Source of the DNA: a virus
IMG/VR virus record: IMGVR_UViG_3300022866_000322
Coordinates: 1 to 64,000 of that record
Length of the DNA: 64,000 nt
Reading direction: 5' to 3' (one strand)
Shown here piece after piece: positions 6,837 through 14,318 of the stretch (the first letter of the stretch is position 1; every line of letters starts with the position of its first letter). Under the pieces are notes generated by a model. It ran no database searches, had not been told where the DNA came from, and saw only the letters and a program-made list of their open reading frames with translations. The translations under genes were made by a program, and so were the position numbers.

Positions 6837-7115
6837 ATGAATATGTTTAAATATCCAGTCACTTTAACGAAAGATGGCGACACCATCTTGGCGACATTTC
6901 GGGATGTTCCAGAAGCCATTACTTTTGGTGCTGATAAAGAAGAGGCGTTACTCAATGCCGTTGATGCTTTAGAGGCTGGGTTATCTTTTTACGTTGAGGC
7001 GAATAAAACTCTACCCGTACCGAGCAAGGTCAAGCGCAACGAGGTGACGGTGTGCCCATCCGCTTTAGCGTGTGCAAAATTGGGTGTATACCAAGCCATG
7101 ACTGCGGATAGATAG
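6837..7115 (+). CDS. hicB: HicB-like antitoxin, shortened at the C-terminus
   Basis: This 92 aa protein has the HicB partial RNase H fold: MFKYPVTLTKDGDTILATFRDVPEAITFG...EEAL.NAVDALEAGL. Full-length HicB usually continues after the ...AKL.[LV]Y.AM segment with a helix-turn-helix or ribbon-helix DNA-binding domain. Here the frame stops almost at once (KLGVYQAMTADR). No HicA-like double-stranded-RNA-binding toxin gene lies next to it. It may neutralise a host HicA toxin as an orphan antitoxin, or be a decaying acquisition. Its CG-containing codons look somewhat different from the neighbours. Confidence 0.8.
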   Translation: MNMFKYPVTLTKDGDTILATFRDVPEAITFGADKEEALLNAVDALEAGLSFYVEANKTLPVPSKVKRNEVTVCPSALACAKLGVYQAMTADR

Positions 7116-7172
7116 CGGTCTGGTGCTCAATACAATTTAAGACCAGGAGAAGCTAGGGCAATCGAGAAGCAC

Positions 7173-7180
7173 TTAAATAC
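7173..7180 (+). promoter_or_regulatory. Late promoter motif
   Basis: TTAAATAC lies 36 bases before the acidic protein gene at 7217. It fits the late core used across the window. Confidence 0.4.
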
Positions 7181-7216
7181 CTAGACTAAAAATTATTAAC
7201 CTTACTAAGTATTATT

Positions 7217-7528
7217 ATGCAGATATTATACAAAAAAGAACTAGAGCAATTGCTGGATAAAATTGCTACAGGAAAAACTGACGTTAACCGGCTCCAAGAG
7301 GACGAACTAGAGGAGTTGATGGACTACATTCACGAGCGAGCTGAGGAGTTGGATGATCCTGACTATGACGAGATTAAGCAGCAGTTACTCCAGTTGTTTG
7401 ACCTGCTCGGACATGTTATTGATAACAGGATTGAAGCGGAAGATAATGAAAAGTTTATAGACTCTATACGAGGAAGTATACAAAGAGGCAATTTTTACTT
7501 TGAATTGGGCAGTTTTATAGTGCATTAA
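7217..7528 (+). CDS. Acidic helical protein (103 aa)
   Basis: Strongly acidic with heptad-like spacing (ELEQLLDKIATG, EDELEELMDYIHERAEEL). It resembles small acidic scaffold-type or DNA-mimic-like proteins in composition only. No family is recognised. Confidence 0.6.
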   Translation: MQILYKKELEQLLDKIATGKTDVNRLQEDELEELMDYIHERAEELDDPDYDEIKQQLLQLFDLLGHVIDNRIEAEDNEKFIDSIRGSIQRGNFYFELGSFIVH

Positions 7529-7592
7529 CTAAATATACCAAAATCAGTTAAACTGTCACATAACTACTCTCTTATTCCTTTAAATATCCTGT

Positions 7593-7613
7593 AGCCGCAA
7601 TTTAATCGCGGCT
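7593..7613 (+). terminator. Hairpin between 7217 and 7635 genes
   Basis: AGCCGC and GCGGCT pair around a 9-base loop. A TTTAAATATC late-like motif lies just upstream at about 7580, so the hairpin would sit at the 5' end of the 7635 transcript. Confidence 0.35.
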
Positions 7614-7634
7614 CATTAAATGGAGATATAAAAA

Positions 7635-7868
7635 ATGGAAATATTAGCCACAATCAAAACGTGGGCAGGTGAATTAGCTGAAGTAGTTGTTTCAGTCCTA
7701 GCATTAAGTATTGTTTTAGAACTATTAATGGGCAACTCAGCAATTCCGTTCTTGCCAACCCCAAGTGTTATCGGTAACGTGACAGATGTTGTTAACACAT
7801 TGGGTGGTCAAGGTCTAGTAGGCTTGTTAGCTGTTTGGGTCTTGTATACCGTTTGGAAAGCTAAGTAA
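7635..7868 (+). CDS. Small two-helix membrane protein
   Basis: A 77 aa protein with hydrophobic segments at about residues 14-33 and 55-72, and a Lys-containing tail (VWKAK). Such a layout is compatible with a holin or another small phage membrane protein, but no diagnostic motif is present. It is monocistronic, ending in a terminator. Confidence 0.6.
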   Translation: MEILATIKTWAGELAEVVVSVLALSIVLELLMGNSAIPFLPTPSVIGNVTDVVNTLGGQGLVGLLAVWVLYTVWKAK

Positions 7869-7896
7869 TCGCTTTTTAAATTTTTCAAGTTAATCA

Positions 7897-7925
7897 ATAA
7901 ACCCGCTGGAGCGGGTTTATTTTTG
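7897..7925 (+). terminator. Intrinsic terminator
   Basis: ATAAACCCGC pairs with GCGGGTTTAT around a TGGA loop and is followed by TTTTG. It is a strong, symmetrical hairpin. Confidence 0.85.
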
Positions 7926-7938
7926 ACTAAATATTAGT

Positions 7939-8286
7939 ATGAGAATAACAGACATTATACGCACTGTGCTAGACATAGTTGACCAAGCAGAACAGCCAGC
8001 ACAGGAACCTATGATTGCTATCGCTGTCAGTGAGCCAGACCAAGAGACCATGGACATGCAAACACTAGCTGGCATATTAAAAGTAGGCGATGATGGCGCA
8101 TGTGATGTCTGCGGACGTGATCCATGTGGTTGCGACAATGCAGGATATGCCAACGAGCCTAAGGAAATTATCGCTCCTATGCAAGCCGCATTTCCTTCAG
8201 GTGACGATGTACACAAGGCTAAGAACCCTGCAGACATTAGAACTGATGCAACCAGCATGTATCCAGATTACCAAGCAAGGAAATAA
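7939..8286 (+). CDS. Hypothetical virion-associated type protein (115 aa)
   Basis: The N-terminus MRITDIIRTVLDIVDQAE resembles the short helical leaders seen on other genes here. A CDVCGRDPCGC cluster at about residues 55-65 may bind zinc. The C-terminus is Asp/Ala rich. It sits immediately before two structural-type genes. Function unknown. Confidence 0.6.
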   Translation: MRITDIIRTVLDIVDQAEQPAQEPMIAIAVSEPDQETMDMQTLAGILKVGDDGACDVCGRDPCGCDNAGYANEPKEIIAPMQAAFPSGDDVHKAKNPADIRTDATSMYPDYQARK

Positions 8287-8289
8287 CAC

Positions 8290-8727
8290 ATGGCCAACAT
8301 TACCATCACAGTCAAAGGTCTCACAGGTAGACAAATACCTATAACACTAGACGACGGGTTACAGCTTGACGACGTCCCAGCACTGATCAGAGCACAGGAA
8401 GAAGAAAGTGCAAGTTTAACTGACGCCATGTACGGTGATATCTTTCTAAACACCAACCCACTCATAAACATTACCAACAATGGTACTGATACATTAGCAA
8501 CTCTTGGGTTTGGTACTGGTACGTTCTTGATATGCAAGGCCAAAGCAGACGGTACACTGGAAGCTCGCCAAATACAGAAACTAGAAATTGCATCAGCCAA
8601 ACGAGAATTCTTAGGTGACCCTGCTACATACGACAGAACTGAGTTACCTACAAGATATGTTGGCAACAACGTGGTCGACAATGCCAACTCAGGTGGATTG
8701 TTGTTAGGCCGACCTTGGGCAGAGTAA
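8290..8727 (+). CDS. Putative virion protein (145 aa)
   Basis: Repeated short beta-type segments (ITITVKGLTGRQIPITLDDG, GTDTLATLGFGTGTF) and the absence of catalytic motifs suggest a structural protein. It is in a tight three-gene run, 3 bases after the previous gene and 3 before the next. The assignment rests on composition and context. Confidence 0.55.
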   Translation: MANITITVKGLTGRQIPITLDDGLQLDDVPALIRAQEEESASLTDAMYGDIFLNTNPLINITNNGTDTLATLGFGTGTFLICKAKADGTLEARQIQKLEIASAKREFLGDPATYDRTELPTRYVGNNVVDNANSGGLLLGRPWAE

Positions 8728-8730
8728 CCA

Positions 8731-9456
8731 ATGGCCAATATGGCAAATAGAAAGTACTTTGACTTTAGCGCCGCAATAGCACTTGACGATACTGGTGGCA
8801 ACTCAGTACAGAATATTTTTGGCTACCAGACAGCCGCAACCACAGCCTTTAGAGCACTATGGGGCAAAACCGCAACATACGTTTTTCCTCCTGCCGCACA
8901 ACAGATGCAGATCAAAAGCACCGAAAGCGCCGACACTATGCAGGTTCTACTTATCGGTCTTGATGCTAACTATGATGCCATCCAAGACACAGTTACACTG
9001 GCAGGCACAGCAGTGCAAACAACCACAGCAAGTTTTTTTAGAATCAACACCGCAATTATTCTTACAGGATCAAATGCAGGAACCATAGACATAGGTAACG
9101 ACCTTGGGGGCTCTGCTACATTCTACAAAACCATACTGCCAGGAAATGGCAGATGCCAAGAGAGTTTTTATACAGTACCGAGAAATCATTGTTTCTTGTT
9201 GTATCGCATCGACGCATTCAGTGCTGATAGTACTGCTGGTAAACCTGCTATCTTTAGAAATTATGTTAGCAATGCGGCAGGTAGAGTATTGAACGTAGCA
9301 CGAACTACTTTTGCTGACAACATGCACATCCAACGTCAGATGCCTTTCAAGTACGACGAGAAGTCTGATATACAGTTCCAAGCGGCCACCGCAAGCGGCT
9401 CACACGAAATCGCAGTGTTTGGCGAAGGTGTGTTGCATAACCTAACGCAGGTTTAA
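8731..9456 (+). CDS. Putative virion surface or fibre protein (241 aa)
   Basis: The sequence is rich in Thr, Ala, Asn and beta-strand patterns, with jelly-roll-like character (NGRCQESFYTVPRNHCFLLYRIDAFS). It lacks enzymatic motifs and begins MANMANRKYFDFSAAIALDD, typical of phage structural proteins. It ends the run before a late promoter. Decoration or fibre role is inferred. Confidence 0.55.
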   Translation: MANMANRKYFDFSAAIALDDTGGNSVQNIFGYQTAATTAFRALWGKTATYVFPPAAQQMQIKSTESADTMQVLLIGLDANYDAIQDTVTLAGTAVQTTTASFFRINTAIILTGSNAGTIDIGNDLGGSATFYKTILPGNGRCQESFYTVPRNHCFLLYRIDAFSADSTAGKPAIFRNYVSNAAGRVLNVARTTFADNMHIQRQMPFKYDEKSDIQFQAATASGSHEIAVFGEGVLHNLTQV

Positions 9457-9514
9457 TTGGCAAAAAATTCAGTTGACTAACTGCCCTGTTCCTTATATAA
9501 TTAGTCAACTACCC

Positions 9515-9525
9515 AATAAATATAC
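9515..9525 (+). promoter_or_regulatory. Late promoter before the coiled-coil membrane protein
   Basis: AATAAATATAC lies 4 bases before the ATG at 9529. If used, the leader is nearly absent, so an upstream start site or a leaderless message is implied. Confidence 0.5.
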
Positions 9526-9528
9526 ACT

Positions 9529-10890
9529 ATGCTATTAGCCATACTTACATTCGTTACAGCAATATCCATTTCGTTCATTGCGGCTTGGTACAGTATTGCT
9601 GGCTTGATTGCAGTGTTCAGTGCCGCAGTCATGCCTGTGATTATCATGGGTGGCGCACTAGAAACTGGTAAGATTGTTGCTACAGTTTGGTTACACCAAA
9701 ATTGGCATCGTGCACCAAGACTGTTTAAATGGTACTTGATCCCGGCAATTACTGTGTTGATGTTTATCACCTCAATGGGTATTTTTGGCTTCCTGAGTAA
9801 AGCACACATTGAACAGACTTCACTAAGTGAAGAACAGGTAGCACAGATCAAATCGCTTGAGAGTAAAATGACTCGTTCGGAAGCCAAGATAGTTCGTTGG
9901 ACCGACGAGCTTACCCGGTTATCTAAAGGTGAAGATGTACGTGTGGACAACCTGGTTGATCGTGACAACGATGCACTAAAAGAAATCCGTGTGCAAGTTA
10001 ACAAAGAAAAAACCAATGCTCGTGCTGATGCAGAAAAGCAAATACAGTTACAGAATGATAGATTAGTACAAGCCGCAGAGCGCAAGTCAGCAGACATAGC
10101 CGCCGCACAAGAACGTAAGACAGCAAACATCGCCACAGCACAAGCCCGTAAGACAGCAGACATTGGCGCCGCCCAGGCTCGATATGAAAACTCCTTTAGT
10201 AAAAAAGGCCTAGATGAAGCAGTAGCCAATGCCAAGAAGATTGAGTTAGAAGCAACAGAGCAAGCCAAGAAGATTGAGTTAGAAGCAACACAGCAGGCCA
10301 AAGCAAATGAGCTTTCAGTTGCCAGTGCGGCACAGCGTGAGATCAAAAGTATCAACGCCAAGTTAACAGAAACACTTAGCAGTATTGATGCCAAGTACGG
10401 ATCAGAATTACAATCAGTTAATAATAGAATACAAAAACTACGTGACCAGTCAAACACTAAAACTGTAGATATTGACGGTAGGGTAGAAGAACTTGAGAAT
10501 TTTGTTGACAAAGAACAAACGGAGATTGATCAAATACGTGAAGAAGTTTTTGTGTTCGAAAAAGAATACAGGAAACTAGAAGCAGAAGTAGGACCAATAA
10601 AATACATTGCCGCATTTATATACGACCAAAGTCCAGATCAAAACCTACTGGAAAAAGCAGTACGCTGGGTCATAGTGTTGTTGGTTGTTGTGTTTGATCC
10701 ACTAGCACTTACACTTATACTTGCTAGTACCAAACAGTTTGAATGGGCTCGCAATAAAAAAACACACGGTGCTGACACTGTAATAGTTAAAGAAGTATAT
10801 GTAGAACAGAATCTAAAAACAGGCGCACCTGACGATATAGCAGAACTAGAGCGTAACGTAGACGACAAACTAAGGAAAAAGAATGGCTAA
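9529..10890 (+). CDS. Membrane protein with long coiled coil (453 aa)
   Basis: Hydrophobic segments lie at about residues 1-22, 24-46 and 67-90, and one near 375-400. The 270-residue middle is a charged coiled coil with internal repeats (AAQERKTANIA, TAQARKTADIG; KKIELEATEQA, KKIELEATQQA). The C-terminus DDIAELERNVDDKLRKKNG is related to the end of the next gene product. It probably spans the inner membrane with a large helical stalk. The role is unknown; a virion or lysis-related function are both possible. Confidence 0.75.
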   Translation: MLLAILTFVTAISISFIAAWYSIAGLIAVFSAAVMPVIIMGGALETGKIVATVWLHQNWHRAPRLFKWYLIPAITVLMFITSMGIFGFLSKAHIEQTSLSEEQVAQIKSLESKMTRSEAKIVRWTDELTRLSKGEDVRVDNLVDRDNDALKEIRVQVNKEKTNARADAEKQIQLQNDRLVQAAERKSADIAAAQERKTANIATAQARKTADIGAAQARYENSFSKKGLDEAVANAKKIELEATEQAKKIELEATQQAKANELSVASAAQREIKSINAKLTETLSSIDAKYGSELQSVNNRIQKLRDQSNTKTVDIDGRVEELENFVDKEQTEIDQIREEVFVFEKEYRKLEAEVGPIKYIAAFIYDQSPDQNLLEKAVRWVIVLLVVVFDPLALTLILASTKQFEWARNKKTHGADTVIVKEVYVEQNLKTGAPDDIAELERNVDDKLRKKNG

Positions 10891-11068
10891 ACCACAACAG
10901 GAAATTGATGAAATTTGGGCAAAGTACAAGAATGCCCTATCACAACTCAACGAGGCTTTGGACGAGAATGAAGCACTGCAAAGTGAACTTGATCTTGACT
11001 TTACAATGCCAGCAGATATTGCTGAGCTTGAGGCAAAAGTTGAAGCACGACTAGGAACTAATGCCTAA
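10883..11068 (+). CDS. Small coiled-coil protein sharing motifs with both neighbours (61 aa)
   Basis: The N-terminal half (EIDEIWAKYKNALSQLNEALD) is related to the start of the next protein (SVNQLWDKYRLALQRLDWALD). The C-terminal half (ADIAELEAKVEARL) is related to the tail of the previous one. It overlaps both neighbours by 8 bases. This suggests local duplication and that the three products interact. Confidence 0.65.
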   Translation: MAKPQQEIDEIWAKYKNALSQLNEALDENEALQSELDLDFTMPADIAELEAKVEARLGTNA

Positions 11069-11669
11069 CGACTACCAGGAGTCAGTAAACCAACTCTGGG
11101 ACAAATATAGATTAGCACTACAAAGACTTGATTGGGCACTTGATCAATTAGACAAGCAAAAGCCCAATCAAATCGTTGCGGAGCCAAAGCCCAGTCCAGC
11201 AGAAGTGTCAATAGACGATTTTGTTATAGGTGAAGAAGAAGCAACAGATCCTAATATCGCTATAAAGCGTGGCTTGGATGATGTAGTCAAGTATCAAAAA
11301 AAGAACTACAACATAGAAGCATTCAAAGCATTGCATCCATTACTTCCTATTTACAGTGTTAAGGTAAGAGCTGATAACGATACTGTGGTGAACACAGCCG
11401 AGTGTGGATTTGGAAACCAGTTTCCGATTAGGCCAAACAAAGGTGATATGTATATTAGGACAGATTTCTTACCAAATAAATTGTATAAATGGAACAATAA
11501 GAAGTGGATAGAGCTTGACAAATCAACGACAGACAGTTATACTTACAATGAGGCGTACATACAGCATTTGATTGATAAATTGCAGTCGGGAGAATATACC
11601 GCAGATGATTTAAGTGACGCCGAACTAGAACAAATACAACAGATAGTGGGGAAAGATGGATTACAGTAA
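11061..11669 (+). CDS. Hypothetical protein with N-terminal coiled coil (202 aa)
   Basis: Residues 1-40 repeat the motif of the upstream mini-protein. The middle is Pro/acid rich, and the region around NQFPIRPNKGDMYIRTDFLPNKLYKWNNKKWIE looks like a small beta domain as found in phage fibre-attached proteins. It overlaps the next gene by 14 bases. Confidence 0.6.
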   Translation: MPNDYQESVNQLWDKYRLALQRLDWALDQLDKQKPNQIVAEPKPSPAEVSIDDFVIGEEEATDPNIAIKRGLDDVVKYQKKNYNIEAFKALHPLLPIYSVKVRADNDTVVNTAECGFGNQFPIRPNKGDMYIRTDFLPNKLYKWNNKKWIELDKSTTDSYTYNEAYIQHLIDKLQSGEYTADDLSDAELEQIQQIVGKDGLQ

Positions 11670-12015
11670 TTTTATAACACCACCAGATTTTGTAGAAGAC
11701 GATTTTCACACAGTAACAGTAGTTGATGCGTCTCCTAAGGATGTTGAACTATTAGGCCAAATAGCCAAAGGTACAAACAATGCATACAATGTATATTTGT
11801 ACCATCAGGGCATGGATGATACTGATTGGTTGGCTAAAGCAATTGAAAAAAGTGACGCCGTGATTGTTAATACCGCGGAACCTTACGACAACGAGGATCT
11901 TTGCAAAAACAGCAACGTTTATTACTACGGACCAAAGACTTACATTACTGATGCAACTAAAGTCGACACACCATTTGACTATTTTGCACAGCTCGAAAAA
12001 CAACAAACTAAATAA
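11656..12015 (+). CDS. Hypothetical alpha/beta protein (119 aa)
   Basis: The pattern HTVTVVDASPKD, NVYLYHQGMDD, DAVIVNTAEP, NVYYYGPKTY looks like alternating strands and helices of a small Rossmann-like fold. No nucleotide-binding glycine loop is visible. Function unknown. Confidence 0.6.
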   Translation: MDYSNFITPPDFVEDDFHTVTVVDASPKDVELLGQIAKGTNNAYNVYLYHQGMDDTDWLAKAIEKSDAVIVNTAEPYDNEDLCKNSNVYYYGPKTYITDATKVDTPFDYFAQLEKQQTK

Positions 12016-12021
12016 AAAACT

Positions 12022-12270
12022 ATGGCAACCAACTTTGAAAAAAAACCAGGCAGACCTTTTGGCAATAAGGTAATAGTCCAGTACGACAATGTAGAAAAAG
12101 CTATGCGTAAACTAAAGAAAAAAGTTAGCGAAAGCGGAGTACTACAAACTTTACGCTCAAAAGAATCTTTTGAAAAACCCACTACAAGACGCAAGCGGAA
12201 ACATGCCGCCGCAGTTCGCAGATGGAAAAAGCAACTACTAGAAGAGCAGTTGCCTAAAAAGATGTACTAA
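12022..12270 (+). CDS. rpsU: Ribosomal protein bS21 homologue
   Basis: This 82 aa basic protein carries the bS21 layout: V.Y.NVEKAMRKLKKKV..SGVL..LR..E.FEKPT..RKRK..AA..R. bS21 sits near the anti-Shine-Dalgarno end of 16S rRNA and helps recruit mRNA. Phage copies of S21 are known from marine phages. It may exchange into host ribosomes to favour phage messages. It follows the previous gene by 6 bases and ends next to the next ATG. Confidence 0.88.
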   Translation: MATNFEKKPGRPFGNKVIVQYDNVEKAMRKLKKKVSESGVLQTLRSKESFEKPTTRRKRKHAAAVRRWKKQLLEEQLPKKMY

Positions 12271-12513
12271 ATGCATATCCAGTGGGTCCTTCCACGTGCA
12301 AATGGAATACATGCAGTGGGATGGGCTCGCACTGAAATAGAATACGATGTTAGGACTTGGGCTGAAAAACACGATATAGATATCAAACACATTGGTATTA
12401 AGAACTGGTGTGTTCAATTGTGTTTGTCTACAGAACAAGACTATGTGGATTTTTTAGTATCATTTAATCCAGAACACTCCCGAAGTGAATCGTATGAACT
12501 AATAAGAGATTGA
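12271..12513 (+). CDS. Hypothetical protein (80 aa)
   Basis: Starts immediately after the bS21 stop without its own ribosome site, so coupled translation is likely. The protein (MHIQWVLPRANGIHAVGW...IKNWCVQLCLSTEQDYVDFL) looks like a small alpha/beta fold. Function unknown. Confidence 0.55.
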   Translation: MHIQWVLPRANGIHAVGWARTEIEYDVRTWAEKHDIDIKHIGIKNWCVQLCLSTEQDYVDFLVSFNPEHSRSESYELIRD

Positions 12514-12540
12514 CATCTAGTCTTGTATCCTGTATAAATA
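12510..12540 (+). promoter_or_regulatory. Combined sigma70-like and late promoter before hsp20
   Basis: TTGACA (12510-12515), 17 bp, then TATAAATA (12533-12540). The -10 position is itself a perfect T4 late core, so hsp20 could be transcribed both early and late. Confidence 0.65.
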
Positions 12541-12609
12541 TACTTGTAGTGCCGATTATCGGGCTACAACATCACAAGTCATAACTTGCTTAACATAAAG
12601 GAGAAAACT

Positions 12610-13068
12610 ATGACATCATACAAACTTAGTACGACCAACCTTCCCGGATTTACTGCTTCACTTAATCGTCATGCCATCGGCTTTGACAACTTGTTTAATG
12701 AACTGACCCGAACACACTTGGGCAATTCAAAAGCAGATAATTATCCTCCATACAACATCATCAAAATTGACGAACACAACTGGGCGATCCAGGTTGCAGT
12801 TGCAGGGTTTGGTGAAGATGAGTTGAACATTGAATTCAAAAGCAATGTGTTGACTATCACCGGGGAGAAGCAGGAAGCAGAAGCAGAAGAACACGAATAC
12901 CTGCACAAAGGTATTAGTGCTCGCACATTCACTCGCACATTTACTCTCAACGAGAATGTTGAGATCAAAGGTGCAACAGTAGTAAATGGCATCCTGGCAG
13001 TCAGCTTAGAGCATGTTGTTCCGGACGAACAAAAGCCTAAAAAGATTGCAATTACCTTTACTAAGTAA
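12610..13068 (+). CDS. hsp20: Small heat-shock protein Hsp20
   Basis: This 152 aa protein has the alpha-crystallin domain: NIIKIDEHNWAIQVAVAGFGEDELNIEFKSNVLTITG, the GISARTFTRTFTL strand, the VNGILAVSLEHVVP segment and the C-terminal IAI anchor motif. It holds unfolding proteins. Hsp20 is common in marine T4-like phages and may assist capsid assembly or stressed host proteins. The start follows AAAGGAGAAAACT; an upstream start at 12586 has no ribosome site. Confidence 0.92.
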   Translation: MTSYKLSTTNLPGFTASLNRHAIGFDNLFNELTRTHLGNSKADNYPPYNIIKIDEHNWAIQVAVAGFGEDELNIEFKSNVLTITGEKQEAEAEEHEYLHKGISARTFTRTFTLNENVEIKGATVVNGILAVSLEHVVPDEQKPKKIAITFTK

Positions 13069-13089
13069 TATAATATAGTTATAAACGCC

Positions 13090-13109
13090 GGGGGGAGGCA
13101 ACTCCCCCC
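13090..13109 (+). promoter_or_regulatory. Very stable hairpin between hsp20 and clpS
   Basis: GGGGGGAG pairs with CTCCCCCC around a GCAA (GNRA-type) tetraloop. No T-run follows. It may protect the hsp20 3' end, or set a partial stop before clpS. Confidence 0.6.
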
Positions 13110-13141
13110 ACTTACTAACTAGATGACCGAGAGTGTAAGCT

Positions 13142-13447
13142 ATGAGTGAAAAAACTGAAGTAAAACAATCTACAAAATCTAAAACAAGTATCAAACCACC
13201 TAATCTTTACAATGTAATCTACCTCAATGACAATAAGACCACAGTAGAGTTTGTTGTAGAGAGTCTGAAAGTAATTTTCCATCATAGTGAAGAAATAGCA
13301 AAAGAATTAACTGTTAAGATTCATAACGACGGTAGTAGCGTAGTAAAAACACTTACATATGAAGTTGCTGAGCAAAAAGGTGTAGAAGTAACAATGCTTG
13401 CTCGTAACAACGGATTCCCCCTCGAAGTTAAACTACAGCCAGCATAA
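13142..13447 (+). CDS. clpS: ClpS-like N-degron adaptor
   Basis: This 101 aa protein matches ClpS: a flexible charged N-terminus, PP.LYNVIYLNDN.TT.EFVVESL, then ...IHNDGSSVVKTLTYEVAEQK, and a final ..ARNN.FPL.V...P. The Asn-Asp pair in LND and the His in KIHNDG are the residues that grip the N-terminal amino acid of substrates. ClpS delivers such substrates to ClpA-ClpP. A clpP gene lies in the same window. A phage ClpS could redirect host degradation. It is followed by an exoribonuclease gene 8 bases later. Confidence 0.85.
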   Translation: MSEKTEVKQSTKSKTSIKPPNLYNVIYLNDNKTTVEFVVESLKVIFHHSEEIAKELTVKIHNDGSSVVKTLTYEVAEQKGVEVTMLARNNGFPLEVKLQPA

Positions 13448-13455
13448 AAAATATT

Positions 13456-13989
13456 ATGGATATAATGTTAGATATTGAGACGTTAGGTACTCGTCCGCAG
13501 AGTGTCGTGTTGACTGTGGGTGCTGTTAAGTTTGACCCATACGCATCGGATGTGAATACAGACGACGGATTGTATGTTAGGATAGATGTAGACGAACAAA
13601 TAGCACTAGGCAGACATGTACACCAGGATGTAATTGATTGGTGGGGCAAGCAAGCAGAAGATGTTCGAGAAGAAGCCCTCGGTGATCACGAACGTGACAG
13701 TGTATCATCTTTTTTAGGAAAACTTAATAAGTTCCTAGTAGGGACTGATAACATATGGTGCCAAGGGCCTGCATTTGATGCAGTTATTCTTGAAGATTTG
13801 TATCGTGACATGGATACGCCCATGCCGTGGAACTTTTGGCAGATAAGAGATAGTCGTACATTGTTTAAAACTTTTGGAGATCCTAGAGATAAGGACGCTA
13901 AAGGTGCACACAATGCTTTAATAGATTGTTATTATCAAGCAACAGCAGTTCAACAAATTTATAAACAACAAGGATTGAAGAAACGATGA
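13456..13989 (+). CDS. DEDDh 3'-5' exoribonuclease (Rv2179c-like)
   Basis: This 177 aa protein has motif I DIETLGT, motif II in WCQGPAFDAVIL, and motif III HNALIDCYYQA, the acid and His residues of DEDDh exonucleases. The WWGKQ and RDSRTL segments match the Rv2179c-like group. Two-metal-ion hydrolysis of RNA or DNA 3' ends is expected. T4 DexA is a distant functional parallel. It overlaps the next ATG by 4 bases. Confidence 0.85.
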   Translation: MDIMLDIETLGTRPQSVVLTVGAVKFDPYASDVNTDDGLYVRIDVDEQIALGRHVHQDVIDWWGKQAEDVREEALGDHERDSVSSFLGKLNKFLVGTDNIWCQGPAFDAVILEDLYRDMDTPMPWNFWQIRDSRTLFKTFGDPRDKDAKGAHNALIDCYYQATAVQQIYKQQGLKKR

Positions 13990-14318
13990 ATATTGTATGG
14001 GAACAACCCACAGACGAGATGTTTGAAAAGTATCTCATCTTAGAATTAGAGCCAAATGTGATTGATGGTAATCTATTAGACACATGGTGTGTAGTAGAAG
14101 CAACCAAGGTACCACTAGCAGAAGTTGTAATGTTGGATCATTGGAAGAAATTACATGGCGATTTCGTGCAAGCAAACAAAGACGGTGATGCTAAACTATG
14201 TAATGACCTAGCAGAACACTTGACTGGTAAGTTTGGTGGAGAGTTGGATACGTTCTATGAAGAAATTTGTAAACGTTACAATCAGTCCACTAAAATCGTA
14301 CTCCAAGACCAATCTTAA
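13986..14318 (+). CDS. Hypothetical protein (110 aa)
   Basis: Coupled to the exonuclease through an ATGA overlap. The sequence has a likely Trp/Asp-rich alpha-helical core (VVMLDHWKKLHGDFVQANKDGD). The 3' end overlaps the converging minus-strand gene by 29 bases. Function unknown. Confidence 0.6.
   Translation: MNIVWEQPTDEMFEKYLILELEPNVIDGNLLDTWCVVEATKVPLAEVVMLDHWKKLHGDFVQANKDGDAKLCNDLAEHLTGKFGGELDTFYEEICKRYNQSTKIVLQDQS

Noticed and set aside
6837-7216. A complete HicAB toxin-antitoxin pair
   Set aside because: Only a HicB core is present; neither strand nearby encodes a HicA-like protein.
8268-8801. A 177-codon minus-strand frame
   Set aside because: Antisense to two well-formed genes with good ribosome sites, and lacking any recognisable motif.
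10030-10330. Tandem DNA repeat in the coiled-coil gene
   Set aside because: The repetition is of protein heptads with varied codons, so it is described within the gene and not as a DNA repeat.
9501-10511. A 336-codon open frame on the minus strand
   Set aside because: It is fully antisense to the coiled-coil gene at 9529, has Ser/Ala/Leu-rich low-complexity content and no ribosome site; a shadow of the biased codons on the other strand.
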